From Dryocola sp036489025 (GTDB lineage: Bacteria; Pseudomonadota; Gammaproteobacteria; Enterobacterales; Enterobacteriaceae), in NCBI GenBank assembly GCA_036489025.1, contig DASXGN010000050.1:26947-90946 (forward strand): a DNA stretch of 64,000 nucleotides. Reading direction: 5' to 3'. Positions 46,601 to 54,450 of this stretch are shown one piece after another; the first letter of the stretch is position 1; every line of letters begins with the position of its first letter. Position numbers and translations under genes: made by a program. Under the pieces are notes generated by a model that searched no databases, had not been told where the DNA came from, and was given only the letters and a program-made list of their open reading frames with translations.

Positions 46601-47160
46601 GCTATGTCGGCGGCATGCGCCTGAAAGAGATGCACCCGACAGAACGTGGTAAAATGACCACGGCTGCGGGTCTGGTGATTGCTTCGCGGGTCATGATTAC
46701 CAAGCGTGGCAATCGCATTGGCATCTGTACTCTGGACGACCGTTCCGGTCGCCTGGAAGTGATGTTATTCACAGATGCGTTAGAAAAGTACCAGCATCTG
46801 CTGGAAAAAGACCGTATCCTGATCGTCAGCGGACAGGTCAGCTTTGATGACTTCAGCGGCGGCCTTAAAATGACCGCTCGTGAATTGATGGACATTGACG
46901 AAGCCCGCGAAAAGTATGCGCGCGGGCTTGCTATCTCGCTGACGGACAGGCAAATTGATGACCAGCTTTTAAACCGTCTCCGTCAGTCTCTGGAACCCCA
47001 CCGTTCGGGGACAATTCCGGTACATCTCTACTATCAGAGGGAAGATGCACGCGCGCGGTTGCGCTTTGGCGCAGCATGGCGTGTGTCCCCCAGCGATCGT
47101 TTACTCAACGAGTTGCGTAGCCTGATAGGTGCGGAGCAGGTGGAACTGGAGTTTGACTAA
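43678..47160 (+). CDS. dnaE: DNA polymerase III subunit alpha
   Basis: DnaE is the replicative polymerase subunit, 1160 residues as in E. coli. It has a PHP domain (HLRVHSDYSMIDG), the catalytic acidic pair in MPDFDIDFCMEKRD (about residue 400), the GPGRGSGAGSLVAYAL palm motif, helix-hairpin-helix and OB domains (RIGICTLDDRSGRLEVMLF), and a beta-clamp-binding region (near QADMFGV). It is 12 bases before accA. Confidence 0.98.
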   Translation: MAEPRFVHLRVHSDYSMIDGLAKIGPLVKKAAALNMPALAITDFTNLCGLVKFYGGAHGAGIKPIIGADFNVANELLGDELSHLTVLAANNAGYQNLTLLISKAYQRGYGAVGPVVDRSWLAELNEGLILISGGRMGDIGKNLLRGNAAQVDQCLEFYQQYFADRFYLELIRTGRPDEENYLHAAVALAEERGLPVVATNDVRFIDTTDFDAHEIRVAIHDGFTLDDPKRPRNYSTQQYMRSEEEMCELFADIPEALENSVEIARRCNVTVRLGEYFLPQFPTGDMSTEDFLVVKSKEGLEERLEFLFPDPTERAEKRPPYDERLDIELEVINQMGFPGYFLIVMEFIQWSKDNGVPVGPGRGSGAGSLVAYALKITDLDPLEFDLLFERFLNPERVSMPDFDIDFCMEKRDRVIDHVAEMYGRDAVSQIITFGTMAAKAVIRDVGRVLGHPYGFVDRISKLIPPDPGMTLAKAFEAEPQLPEIYEADEEVKALIDMARKLEGVTRNAGKHAGGVVIAPTKITDFAPLYCDDQGQNPVTQFDKNDVEYAGLVKFDFLGLRTLTIIDWALKMINPRRAKQGLEPIDIAAIPLDDKKSFDMLQRSETTAVFQLESRGMKDLIKRLQPDCFEDMIALVALFRPGPLQSGMVDNFIDRKHGREAISYPDIQWQHESLKPVLEPTYGIILYQEQVMQIAQVLSGYTLGGADMLRRAMGKKKPEEMAKQRSSFEDGAKENGVDGELAMKIFDLVEKFAGYGFNKSHSAAYALVSYQTLWLKAHYPAEFMAAVMTADMDNTEKVVGLVDECWRMGLKILPPDINSGLYHFHVNDDGEIVYGIGAIKGVGEGPIEAIIEARNEGGYFRELFDLCARTDTKKLNRRVLEKLIMSGAFDRLGPHRAALMNALGDALKAADQHAKAEAIGQADMFGVLAEEPEQIEQSYASVIPWPEQVVLDGERETLGLYLTGHPINQYLKEIERYVGGMRLKEMHPTERGKMTTAAGLVIASRVMITKRGNRIGICTLDDRSGRLEVMLFTDALEKYQHLLEKDRILIVSGQVSFDDFSGGLKMTARELMDIDEAREKYARGLAISLTDRQIDDQLLNRLRQSLEPHRSGTIPVHLYYQREDARARLRFGAAWRVSPSDRLLNELRSLIGAEQVELEFD

Positions 47161-47172
47161 TACAGGAATACT

Positions 47173-48132
47173 ATGAGTCTGAATTTCCTTGATTTCGAAC
47201 AGCCGATTGCAGAGCTGGAAGCGAAAATCGATTCCCTGACCGCCGTTAGCCGTCAGGATGAAAAATTGGATATTAATCTGGATGAAGAAGTGCAGCGTCT
47301 GCGTGAAAAAAGCGTAGAACTCACGCGTAAAATCTTCGCAGATTTAGGGGCATGGCAAATTGCTCAGCTGGCGCGCCATCCTCAGCGCCCGTATACGCTG
47401 GACTATCTCCGTCTGGCGTTTGATGAGTTTGACGAGCTGGCAGGCGATCGCGCCTATGCCGACGATAAAGCTATTGTGGGCGGCATTGCGCGTCTTGATG
47501 GTCGTCCGGTGATGATCATTGGTCACCAGAAAGGTCGCGAAACCAAAGAGAAAATCCGTCGTAACTTTGGCATGCCAGCCCCAGAAGGCTACCGTAAAGC
47601 GCTGCGTCTGATGGAGATGGCCGAGCGTTTTAATATGCCTATCATCACCTTCATCGATACGCCGGGTGCCTATCCGGGCGTTGGCGCAGAAGAACGCGGT
47701 CAGTCCGAAGCCATTGCGCGCAACCTGCGTGAAATGTCTCGCCTGAAAGTGCCGGTCATCTGTACGGTGATCGGTGAAGGCGGCTCCGGCGGCGCGCTGG
47801 CCATCGGCGTGGGCGATAAAGTGAATATGCTGCAGTACAGCACCTATTCCGTTATCTCCCCTGAAGGCTGTGCTTCCATCCTGTGGAAAAGCGCTGATAA
47901 AGCCCCGCTGGCAGCCGAAGCGATGGGCATCATTGCTCCACGCCTGAAAGAGCTGAAGCTTGTCGATACCGTTATCCCGGAACCGCTGGGCGGCGCGCAT
48001 CGTAATCCAGAAGTGATGGCGGCGTCTTTGAAAGCTCAGCTGCTGGCCGACCTAGCGGATCTGGATGTGCTTAATAAAGACGAGCTGCTTAACCGTCGCT
48101 ATCAGCGTCTGATGAACTACGGTTACGCCTGA
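47173..48132 (+). CDS. accA: Acetyl-CoA carboxylase carboxyltransferase subunit alpha
   Basis: AccA forms the carboxyltransferase with AccD, making malonyl-CoA for fatty acids. It is 319 residues, the E. coli length. Visible: LDFEQPIAELEAKIDSL, TFIDTPGAYPGVGAEERGQ and the oxyanion glycine segment GEGGSGGALAIGVGD. Last gene of the uppS-accA run, followed by tandem terminators. Confidence 0.98.
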   Translation: MSLNFLDFEQPIAELEAKIDSLTAVSRQDEKLDINLDEEVQRLREKSVELTRKIFADLGAWQIAQLARHPQRPYTLDYLRLAFDEFDELAGDRAYADDKAIVGGIARLDGRPVMIIGHQKGRETKEKIRRNFGMPAPEGYRKALRLMEMAERFNMPIITFIDTPGAYPGVGAEERGQSEAIARNLREMSRLKVPVICTVIGEGGSGGALAIGVGDKVNMLQYSTYSVISPEGCASILWKSADKAPLAAEAMGIIAPRLKELKLVDTVIPEPLGGAHRNPEVMAASLKAQLLADLADLDVLNKDELLNRRYQRLMNYGYA

Positions 48133-48154
48133 TAAGCTTTTATTCGCATTCCTG

Positions 48155-48182
48155 AAAGGGCCGGATACTCCGGCCCTTTCCA
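48155..48182 (+). terminator. First accA terminator copy
   Basis: AAAGGGCCGGA and TCCGGCCCTTT pair perfectly around TAC, but the tail is short (CCATTG). A near copy with a better T-run occurs at 48320. Confidence 0.8.
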
Positions 48183-48190
48183 TTGCTGAC

Positions 48191-48224
48191 AAAGAAGAAA
48201 AAAGCGTGGTTTTTCCTTCTTTGT
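48191..48224. repeat. Long A/T-rich inverted repeat in the accA-ldcC gap
   Basis: ACAAAGAAG-AAAAA and its near-exact reverse complement TTTTTCCTTCTTTGT flank AGCGTGG; the arms differ by one bulged base. It would form a long hairpin in RNA with a T-run within the 3' arm. Confidence 0.65.
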
Positions 48225-48236
48225 GGTGAGCGGCCG

Positions 48237-48256
48237 AAAATCAATAAATTGATTTT
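48237..48256. promoter_or_regulatory. Perfect 20-base palindrome upstream of ldcC
   Basis: AAAATCAAT and ATTGATTTT flank AA. Its symmetry and size suit a dimeric regulator operator, though a plain RNA hairpin is also possible. AAATCAATAAA from this site recurs at 48418-48428, close to the ldcC start. Confidence 0.4.
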
Positions 48257-48319
48257 CCTGTTAGTTTTTCAGGCGGTTTATTTCAGAACCTCATCAGCAT
48301 ATGGTTTGCCATCAGTCTG

Positions 48320-48346
48320 AAGGGCCGGATACCCCGGCCCTTTTTT
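48320..48346 (+). terminator. Second terminator copy in the accA-ldcC gap
   Basis: AAGGGCCGG and CCGGCCCTT pair around ATACC, followed by TTTT. With its flanks (CTGAA before and ATTGC after) it repeats the first copy almost base for base. Confidence 0.88.
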
Positions 48347-48464
48347 ATTGCCTGCAAATTACGCGGTTAACCCGGTGTTTAACAAGCTTTACACCGCCAG
48401 GGGTTGCCGCCGAAGCCAAATCAATAAACTATGCTTATCAGAGACTTTTGCCTGGAGATAAGCA

Positions 48465-50606
48465 TTGAATATCATCGCCATCATGGGACCGCACGGCGTT
48501 TTCTACAAAGACGAGCCGATTAAAGAGCTGCATCAGGAGCTGGAAAAACAGGGGTTCCAGCTGATTTATCCCACCAACAGCACCGACCTGCTGAAGCTTA
48601 TCGAGCATAACCCGCGTATTTGTGGGGTCATTTTTGACTGGGACGAATACAGCCTGGATTTGTGCAGCGATATCAACCTGCTCAACGAATATCTCCCGCT
48701 GTATGCTTTTATCAGCACGCATTCGTCGCTGGACGTCAGCGTCAACGAGATGCGCATGGCGCTGTGGTTCTTTGAATATGCCCTCAGCGCCGCGGACGAC
48801 ATCGCCGTGCGTATCAAGCAGTACACCAACGAATATCTCGATAACATCACGCCCCCGCTCACCAAAGCGCTCTTCACCTATGTGAAGGAGGGGAAATATA
48901 CCTTCTGTACGCCGGGCCACATGGCGGGCACGGCCTATCAGAAAAGCCCGGTCGGCTGCCTGTTCTATGACTTCTTCGGCGGCAATACGTTAAAAGCGGA
49001 CGTCTCTATCTCGGTCACCGAACTTGGTTCGCTGCTCGATCACACCGGGCCACATCTGGAAGCCGAGGAATACATCGCCCGCACTTTCGGAGCCGAACAG
49101 AGCTACATGGTCACTAACGGTACGTCGACGTCGAATAAGATTGTCGGGATGTACGCTGCGCCTTCCGGCAGCACGGTGCTGATCGACAGAAACTGTCACA
49201 AGTCTCTGACGCATCTGCTGATGATGACGGATCTGGTGCCCATCTGGCTGAAGCCGACGCGAAATGCGCTGGGCATCCTGGGCGGCATTCCAAAGCGTGA
49301 ATTTATTCGCGAAAGCATTGAAGAAAAAGTGGCGGCGACCAAAGATGCACAGTGGCCGGTGCATGCTGTTATTACCAACTCGACCTATGACGGCCTGCTG
49401 TATAACACTGAATTTATCAAGCATACCCTCGACGTGCCTTCCATACACTTTGATTCCGCCTGGGTGCCTTACACCAACTTCCATCCTATTTATCAGGGGA
49501 AAAGCGGCATGAGCGGCGAGCGCGTGCCTGGTAAGGTTATCTATGAAACACAGTCCACGCACAAGCTGCTGGCGGCGCTGTCGCAGGCTTCGCTGATCCA
49601 CATTAAAGGCGAGTACGACGAGGACACTTTTAACGAAGCCTACATGATGCACACGACCACCTCACCGAGCTATCCGATAGTGGCGTCGATAGAAACGGCG
49701 GCGGCGATGCTGCGCGGCAATCCGGGCAAGCGTCTGATTAACCGTTCGGTGGAACGGGCCCTGCATTTCCGCCGCGAAGTGCAAAGGCTACGTGAAGAGT
49801 CGGAGGACTGGTTCTTCGATATCTGGCAGCCGGAACAAGTGGACGAAGCGGCCTGCTGGCCTATCTCGCCGGGAGAAGAAGACTGGCACGGCTTCAAAGA
49901 CGCCGATGCGGATCATATGTACCTCGATCCGATCAAAGTGACCATTCTGACGCCGGGAATGAGCGAGCTGGGTGAGATGGCTGAAGAGGGGATCCCCGCG
50001 GCGCTGGTGGCCAAGTTCCTCGATGAGCGCGGCGTCGTGGTGGAAAAAACGGGGCCCTATAATCTGCTGTTCCTGTTCAGCATCGGCATCGACAAAACCA
50101 AGGCGCTCAGCCTGCTGCGTGGCCTGACGGAGTTCAAACGCTCCTACGATCTCAACCTGCGGGTGAAAAATATGCTGCCGGATCTTTATGCGGAGGATCC
50201 TGATTTCTATCGCAATATGCGAATTCAGGATCTCGCTCAGGGCATTCATAAGCTGATCAGGCAGCACAACCTGCCGGATTTGATGCTGCGGGCTTTTGAC
50301 GTGCTGCCAGAAATGAAGCTGACGCCGCATCAGGCGTACCAGCAACAGGTGAAAGGCAACGTGGAAACGGTTGAAATCGAACAGCTGATCGGCCGCGTTT
50401 CGGCCAATATGATCCTGCCGTATCCGCCGGGTGTACCGGTGGTGATGCCTGGAGAGACGATCACCGCCGAAAGCCGCGCCGTGCTGGATTTCCTGCTGAT
50501 GCTCTGTTCGATTGGCGAGCACTATCCGGGCTTTGAAACGGACATCCACGGTGCGAAGCTGGGCGAGGACGGCATCTACCGCGTACGAGTCCTAAAAAAT
50601 TCGTAG
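48465..50606 (+). CDS. ldcC: Constitutive lysine decarboxylase LdcC
   Basis: LdcC decarboxylates lysine to cadaverine with PLP. It is 713 residues, the length of E. coli LdcC. It has a wing domain (MNIIAIMGPHGVFYKDEPI), a core with the PLP-lysine motif ETQSTHK (about residue 367) and HFDSAWVPYTNFHP, and a C-terminal domain. The start is TTG at 48465 after TGGAGA. CadA is a close paralogue, but the location between accA and yaeR marks it as LdcC. The upstream gap is much larger than I recall for E. coli. Confidence 0.95.
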   Translation: MNIIAIMGPHGVFYKDEPIKELHQELEKQGFQLIYPTNSTDLLKLIEHNPRICGVIFDWDEYSLDLCSDINLLNEYLPLYAFISTHSSLDVSVNEMRMALWFFEYALSAADDIAVRIKQYTNEYLDNITPPLTKALFTYVKEGKYTFCTPGHMAGTAYQKSPVGCLFYDFFGGNTLKADVSISVTELGSLLDHTGPHLEAEEYIARTFGAEQSYMVTNGTSTSNKIVGMYAAPSGSTVLIDRNCHKSLTHLLMMTDLVPIWLKPTRNALGILGGIPKREFIRESIEEKVAATKDAQWPVHAVITNSTYDGLLYNTEFIKHTLDVPSIHFDSAWVPYTNFHPIYQGKSGMSGERVPGKVIYETQSTHKLLAALSQASLIHIKGEYDEDTFNEAYMMHTTTSPSYPIVASIETAAAMLRGNPGKRLINRSVERALHFRREVQRLREESEDWFFDIWQPEQVDEAACWPISPGEEDWHGFKDADADHMYLDPIKVTILTPGMSELGEMAEEGIPAALVAKFLDERGVVVEKTGPYNLLFLFSIGIDKTKALSLLRGLTEFKRSYDLNLRVKNMLPDLYAEDPDFYRNMRIQDLAQGIHKLIRQHNLPDLMLRAFDVLPEMKLTPHQAYQQQVKGNVETVEIEQLIGRVSANMILPYPPGVPVVMPGETITAESRAVLDFLLMLCSIGEHYPGFETDIHGAKLGEDGIYRVRVLKNS

Positions 50607-50663
50607 CATCTTGATTTGCCGGGGCGCGGTGGTTACCGTGCCTGAAAAGACAAAGGAGCGCCT

Positions 50664-51053
50664 ATGCCAGGCTTAAAGCAGATTCATCACATCGCCATCA
50701 TCGCCTCAGATTATCAGAACAGTAAACGCTTTTACTGCGACATTTTAGGCTTCACGCTGCTGGCCGAGGCCTACCGAGAAGAGCGCGATTCCTGGAAAGG
50801 CGACCTGGCGCTGAACGGCCAGTACGTCATCGAACTTTTTTCGTTTCCCTTTCCGCCCGCCAGACCGAGCAGGCCAGAAGCCTGCGGCCTGCGCCATTTA
50901 GCGTTCAGCGTCGACGATCTCGACGAAATGGTTGAGTACCTGGAACAACACGGCGTGCGCTGCGAAGCCATCCGTATCGATCCGTTTACCGACAGGCGCT
51001 TCACGTTCTTCGCCGACCCTGACGGCCTGCCGCTGGAACTTTACCAGCAGTAA
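50664..51053 (+). CDS. yaeR: VOC-family metalloprotein YaeR
   Basis: This is a 129-residue protein with a glyoxalase/bleomycin-resistance/dioxygenase fold. It starts LKQIHHIAIIASDYQNSKRFYCDILGF and has a second half with GLRHLAFSVDDLDEM and FFADPDGLPLELYQ, giving the usual His/Glu metal positions. The substrate is unknown. It lies between ldcC and tilS with a strong AAAGGAG site. Confidence 0.93.
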   Translation: MPGLKQIHHIAIIASDYQNSKRFYCDILGFTLLAEAYREERDSWKGDLALNGQYVIELFSFPFPPARPSRPEACGLRHLAFSVDDLDEMVEYLEQHGVRCEAIRIDPFTDRRFTFFADPDGLPLELYQQ

Positions 51054-51116
51054 TACTTGCCTCTCCCGTCGTTGCCCGGTAACGTGCCGGGCAAACCCCC
51101 ACGTAAAATGCCGACT

Positions 51117-52424
51117 ATGGATCTCCAACCATTACTGTCATCTCTTCGCTCACACCGTAGCCTGCTGGTGGCATTCAGCGGCGGGCTGGATTCAACGGTT
51201 TTGCTGCACCAGCTGGTCACCCTCAGAGATTCAGTTTCCCCCGAATTACACTTGCGGGCTGTGCATATCCACCATGGAATCAGCGTCTACGCCGATGAGT
51301 GGACGGCGCACTGCGAGCAAATTTGCCAGCGGTGGGGAGTGACGTTTGAAGCGGTGAAAGTAAAGCTGGCCGACGATGGGCAGGGTATTGAGGCACAGGC
51401 TCGCGCGGCACGCTATCAGGCGTTATCCGCCGCCTTGCTGGCGGGAGAAGTGCTGCTGACGGCGCAGCATCTGGACGACCAGTGCGAAACCTTTTTGCTG
51501 GCGCTCAAGCGCGGCAGCGGCCCCGCAGGCCTGGCAGCGATGCCGGAGGAACTGGATTTTTCCAATACGAAACTGCTGCGCCCGCTGCTGAAAAAAACGC
51601 GCGAGGAGCTGGAACAATGGGCCGCTGCTCACCGGCTTTCGTGGATTGAGGATGACAGCAACCAGGACGATCGCTATGACCGAAACTTCCTCCGGCTGCG
51701 CGTTTTGCCTGAGCTACAGCAGCGCTGGCCGCATTTCTCCCGCAGCGTAGCCCGCAGCGCGGAGCTTTGCGGCGAGCAGGAAGCGCTGCTGGATGAGCTG
51801 CTCGCCGAGGAGTTTCACTCGCTGCTGAAAGATGATGGCGCTTTGCTTATCGCACCTTTAGCCCGCATGAGCGATATTCGCCGGGCTGCATTGCTGCGGC
51901 GCTGGTTTACCCATCATCAGGCCGCTATGCCTTCTCGCTCCGCGCTGCAGCGCGTCTGGACGGAAATTGCCGTTAGCCGTGAGGATGCTAATCCGCGGCT
52001 GAAGCTGGGTGATTTTGAAGTCCGTCGCTTTCAGGATGCTTTGCATTGGGTGCCGGCCACAGGCAGGCAGGGCGACAGGGTGCTAAGCTGGCCTGCGCCT
52101 TATCAGCCTCTCCGGCTTCCTGATGGGCTGGGAGTTCTAACGCTTGCAGACCGCGGGAATGCCGTACGCGCGCCTCGTCAGGATGAGCCTGTAAGCATTC
52201 GTTTTAAGGCGAGCGGCCTTTTACATATTGTCGGCCGCGAGCGCGGCAGAAGCCTGAAGAAAATCTGGCAGGAACTACAAATCCCATCGTGGCGGCGGAA
52301 TACCACGCCGCTGGTTTTTTATGGTGAACAGCTAATTACCGCCCCGGGGATTTTTGTCACCCGCGAAGGGCAGGCCACAGAAGAATCATGCTGGCATATA
52401 GACTGGCAAAAGGAGAATGAGTAA
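51117..52424 (+). CDS. tilS: tRNA(Ile)-lysidine synthase TilS
   Basis: TilS converts the wobble cytidine of the CAU-anticodon tRNA-Ile to lysidine. It is 435 residues from the ATG at 51117. The PP-loop SGGLDST lies near residues 20-26; HLDDQCETFLLALKRG and RPLLKKTREEL follow, with TilS substrate and C-terminal domains. The start is uncertain: ATG at 51108 or 51057 are in frame, but a GC-rich hairpin (51074-51092) and alignment of the distance to the PP-loop favour 51117. The stop overlaps the next ATG (TAATG). Confidence 0.94.
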   Translation: MDLQPLLSSLRSHRSLLVAFSGGLDSTVLLHQLVTLRDSVSPELHLRAVHIHHGISVYADEWTAHCEQICQRWGVTFEAVKVKLADDGQGIEAQARAARYQALSAALLAGEVLLTAQHLDDQCETFLLALKRGSGPAGLAAMPEELDFSNTKLLRPLLKKTREELEQWAAAHRLSWIEDDSNQDDRYDRNFLRLRVLPELQQRWPHFSRSVARSAELCGEQEALLDELLAEEFHSLLKDDGALLIAPLARMSDIRRAALLRRWFTHHQAAMPSRSALQRVWTEIAVSREDANPRLKLGDFEVRRFQDALHWVPATGRQGDRVLSWPAPYQPLRLPDGLGVLTLADRGNAVRAPRQDEPVSIRFKASGLLHIVGRERGRSLKKIWQELQIPSWRRNTTPLVFYGEQLITAPGIFVTREGQATEESCWHIDWQKENE

Positions 52425-52735
52425 TGAAAAAAGCGATCGCCCTGACAGGGCTTTTGATGTGCAGCCTGCCCGTGCTGGCTAAGGGTAATACCCAGGCCGG
52501 TGAAGACAAGGCGGTGATGTGTGTTGCCTGTCATGGAGCTTCGGGCAAGGTATCCGTGCCGATGTACCCTAACCTGGCCGGTCAAAATGAAAAGTATCTC
52601 GAACACTCGCTCCAGGCTTACAAGAAGGGCGAGCGCAGCGGCGGGCAGGCAGAAATTATGAAAGCCTACGTCAGCGGATTAAGCGATGAAGATATTAGCA
52701 ACCTGGCCGCCTATTACGCCTCGATGAAGCCATAA
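52424..52735 (+). CDS. Class I c-type cytochrome (c553/c4-like), periplasmic
   Basis: The 103-residue product has a signal peptide (cleavage probably after VLA, about residue 19), one heme-binding CVACH (33-37), the PNLAGQ turn (49-54) and a probable axial methionine at residue 79 in IMKAYVSGLSDEDISNLAAYYASM, the pattern of single-heme c553 or half a cytochrome c4. It should carry covalent heme in the periplasm and needs the Ccm system. The ATG overlaps the tilS stop by one base behind AGGAGAATGAG, so it is coupled to tilS. E. coli K-12 has no gene at this place. The electron partner is unknown. Confidence 0.88.
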   Translation: MKKAIALTGLLMCSLPVLAKGNTQAGEDKAVMCVACHGASGKVSVPMYPNLAGQNEKYLEHSLQAYKKGERSGGQAEIMKAYVSGLSDEDISNLAAYYASMKP

Positions 52736-52737
52736 AA

Positions 52738-52766
52738 AAACGGGCAGCCAATTTGGCTGCCCGTTT
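52738..52766. terminator. Bidirectional terminator between the cytochrome gene and rof
   Basis: AAACGGGCAGCC and GGCTGCCCGTTT pair around AATTT; an A-run precedes and T follows, serving both convergent genes. Confidence 0.9.
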
Positions 52767-52803
52767 AATAACATACTCAGTTGCTCATCAGAAACTCTGA
52801 CGG

Positions 52804-53064
52804 TTACTCTTCGCTGACGACCACGGTGCCAATTTCAGGGTGGCTGAAACTGGTGATTTTATCGAGGCGAACTTCACGCGTGCTTCCGGCATCATCGATA
52901 ATCAGATATTCGACGTTTTTACGAGACACCAGATCGCTTGCCTTCGCTTTCAATACCTCTCCGCTTTTCAGTTCCAGCGTCAGTAATAAATGATGCTGGC
53001 AGGCGAGCTCGAGATTGTCATAGTCATCGCAATTGATGGGTTGATAGGCATCATTCAAAGACAT
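52804..53064 (-). CDS. rof: Rho-binding antiterminator Rof (YaeO)
   Basis: Rof binds Rho and blocks its RNA-binding site, reducing Rho termination. It is 86 residues with an Sm-like fold: YQPINCDDYDNLELACQHHL and LVSRKNVEYLIIDDAGSTREVRLDKITSFSHPEIG match the E. coli protein closely. The start lies 14 bases inside the 3' end of yaeP. Confidence 0.95.
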   Translation of the reverse strand: MSLNDAYQPINCDDYDNLELACQHHLLLTLELKSGEVLKAKASDLVSRKNVEYLIIDDAGSTREVRLDKITSFSHPEIGTVVVSEE

Positions 53065-53251
53065 AGTCGCTCACCAGTAAGTTCGCGGCAGCATACGCCG
53101 CCTGTTCCCTGATTGATTCTGGCTGTGCTTCATTACTGGCCACTTCATTCAGCACCTTCAGGACGCAACCTAGCGCATCCGGAATGTAACCTAAATCACC
53201 GCTCGCGATTTCCGCATAACGCTGTCTAACTAGTTCACAATACTTTTCCAC
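53051..53251 (-). CDS. yaeP: UPF0253 family protein YaeP
   Basis: This is a 66-residue conserved protein of unknown function (MEKYCELVRQRYAEIASGDLGYIPDALGCVLKVLNE...). It is translationally overlapped with rof, as in E. coli, which suggests joint expression. It is divergent from yaeQ across about 200 bases. Confidence 0.93.
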   Translation of the reverse strand: MEKYCELVRQRYAEIASGDLGYIPDALGCVLKVLNEVASNEAQPESIREQAAYAAANLLVSDYVFE

Positions 53252-53454
53252 ATGCCCTCCTGTCAGAGTCTCGACTTCAGACTTAATCGTGGATGCTGTT
53301 TAAGCCTACGAGGATAAACTCTGTTTAGCAAGGTGACTATACCACAGCCGTGAAACCGATATCAGCAGGCAGAATGCCTGGCCGAATGAATAGATAACAG
53401 CGTTTTAGCGAGGTTTTCGCTACAATGAGCGCCAATTAAGACTGGAGAAGTATG

Positions 53455-53997
53455 ATGGCGTTAAAAGCGACAATTTATAAAGCGATGGTGAACGTTGCCG
53501 ACCTCGATCGCAACAAGTTCCTGGATAGCAACCTGACGCTGGCGCGCCATCCTTCCGAAACCCAGGAGCGCATGATGCTCCGTCTGCTGGCATGGATTAA
53601 ATATGCCGATGAGCGCCTGGTCTTCACGCGCGGTCTGAGCGCGGAAGAAGAGCCGGAAATCTGGCTGCGTAACGATCATCTCGGCATCGACCTGTGGATT
53701 GAGCTGGGGTTGCCGGAAGAGCGCCGGGTGAAAAAAGCCTGCAGCCAGTCGGCGGAAGTCGCGCTTTTTACCTACAATACTCGTGCTGCCGAGATTTGGT
53801 GGCAGCAGAATCAGAACAGGCTCAGCCAGTTTAAAAACCTCAGCATCTGGTATCTGGACGATGAGCAACTGGCGAAGCTCAGCGAGTTCGGCACGCGCAG
53901 CATGAATCTGCAGGCGACGATTCAGGACGGCGCAATCTGGCTATCGGACGCCGAAAACAATGTCGAAATCCATTTTACTCCGTGGCTTCGTCACTAA
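53455..53997 (+). CDS. yaeQ: YaeQ family protein
   Basis: YaeQ is a PD-(D/E)XK nuclease-fold family protein of unknown role, 180 residues. The second of two in-frame ATGs (53452, 53455) gives MALKATIYKA, as in E. coli, with GGAG seven bases upstream. NDHLGIDLWIELGLPEERRVKKACSQS contains the family core. It overlaps arfB by one base (TAATG). Confidence 0.93.
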   Translation: MALKATIYKAMVNVADLDRNKFLDSNLTLARHPSETQERMMLRLLAWIKYADERLVFTRGLSAEEEPEIWLRNDHLGIDLWIELGLPEERRVKKACSQSAEVALFTYNTRAAEIWWQQNQNRLSQFKNLSIWYLDDEQLAKLSEFGTRSMNLQATIQDGAIWLSDAENNVEIHFTPWLRH

Positions 53998-54416
53998 TGA
54001 TTAGCGTTTCACGCGCGGTTGAAATCCCCGAGCAGGAAGTCACTATTACGGCTATTCGGGCGCAGGGCGCGGGCGGCCAGCATGTGAATAAAACCTCAAC
54101 GGCAATTCACCTGCGCTTTGACATTCGCGCCTCCAGCTTGCCAGAATATTATAAAGAGCGATTGCTGGCGGCCAGCCATCATCTAATTACGCCGGACGGC
54201 GTGGTGGTGATTAAGGCGCAGGAATATCGCAGCCAGGAGATGAACCGTGAGGCCGCCGTGGCGCGCTTAGTCTCTTTGATTAAAGAACTAACCGCCGAGC
54301 AAAAAAGCCGACGCGCGACCCGGCCTACGCGAGCGTCGAAAGAACGTCGACTGGCTTCGAAAGCACAGAAATCAACCACCAAATCGCTGCGTGGAAAAGT
54401 CCGCCGCCCCGAATAA
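53997..54416 (+). CDS. arfB: Alternative ribosome-rescue factor ArfB
   Basis: ArfB (YaeJ) hydrolyses peptidyl-tRNA on ribosomes stalled at mRNA 3' ends. It is 139 residues. The GGQ motif (residues 26-28) is in RAQGAGGQHVNKTSTAIHLRFD, and the C-terminal tail that enters the empty mRNA channel is strongly basic (TRPTRASKERRLASKAQK). The start ATG at 53997 overlaps the yaeQ stop. Confidence 0.96.
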   Translation: MISVSRAVEIPEQEVTITAIRAQGAGGQHVNKTSTAIHLRFDIRASSLPEYYKERLLAASHHLITPDGVVVIKAQEYRSQEMNREAAVARLVSLIKELTAEQKSRRATRPTRASKERRLASKAQKSTTKSLRGKVRRPE

Positions 54417-54450
54417 GCCGGGGTCAGGCAGCCAACATAAGGATTAGACG

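Noticed and set aside
36479..48132. A novel gene cluster in the bamA-accA region
   Set aside because: Every gene is a full-length orthologue in standard order; only loop and intergenic differences remain.
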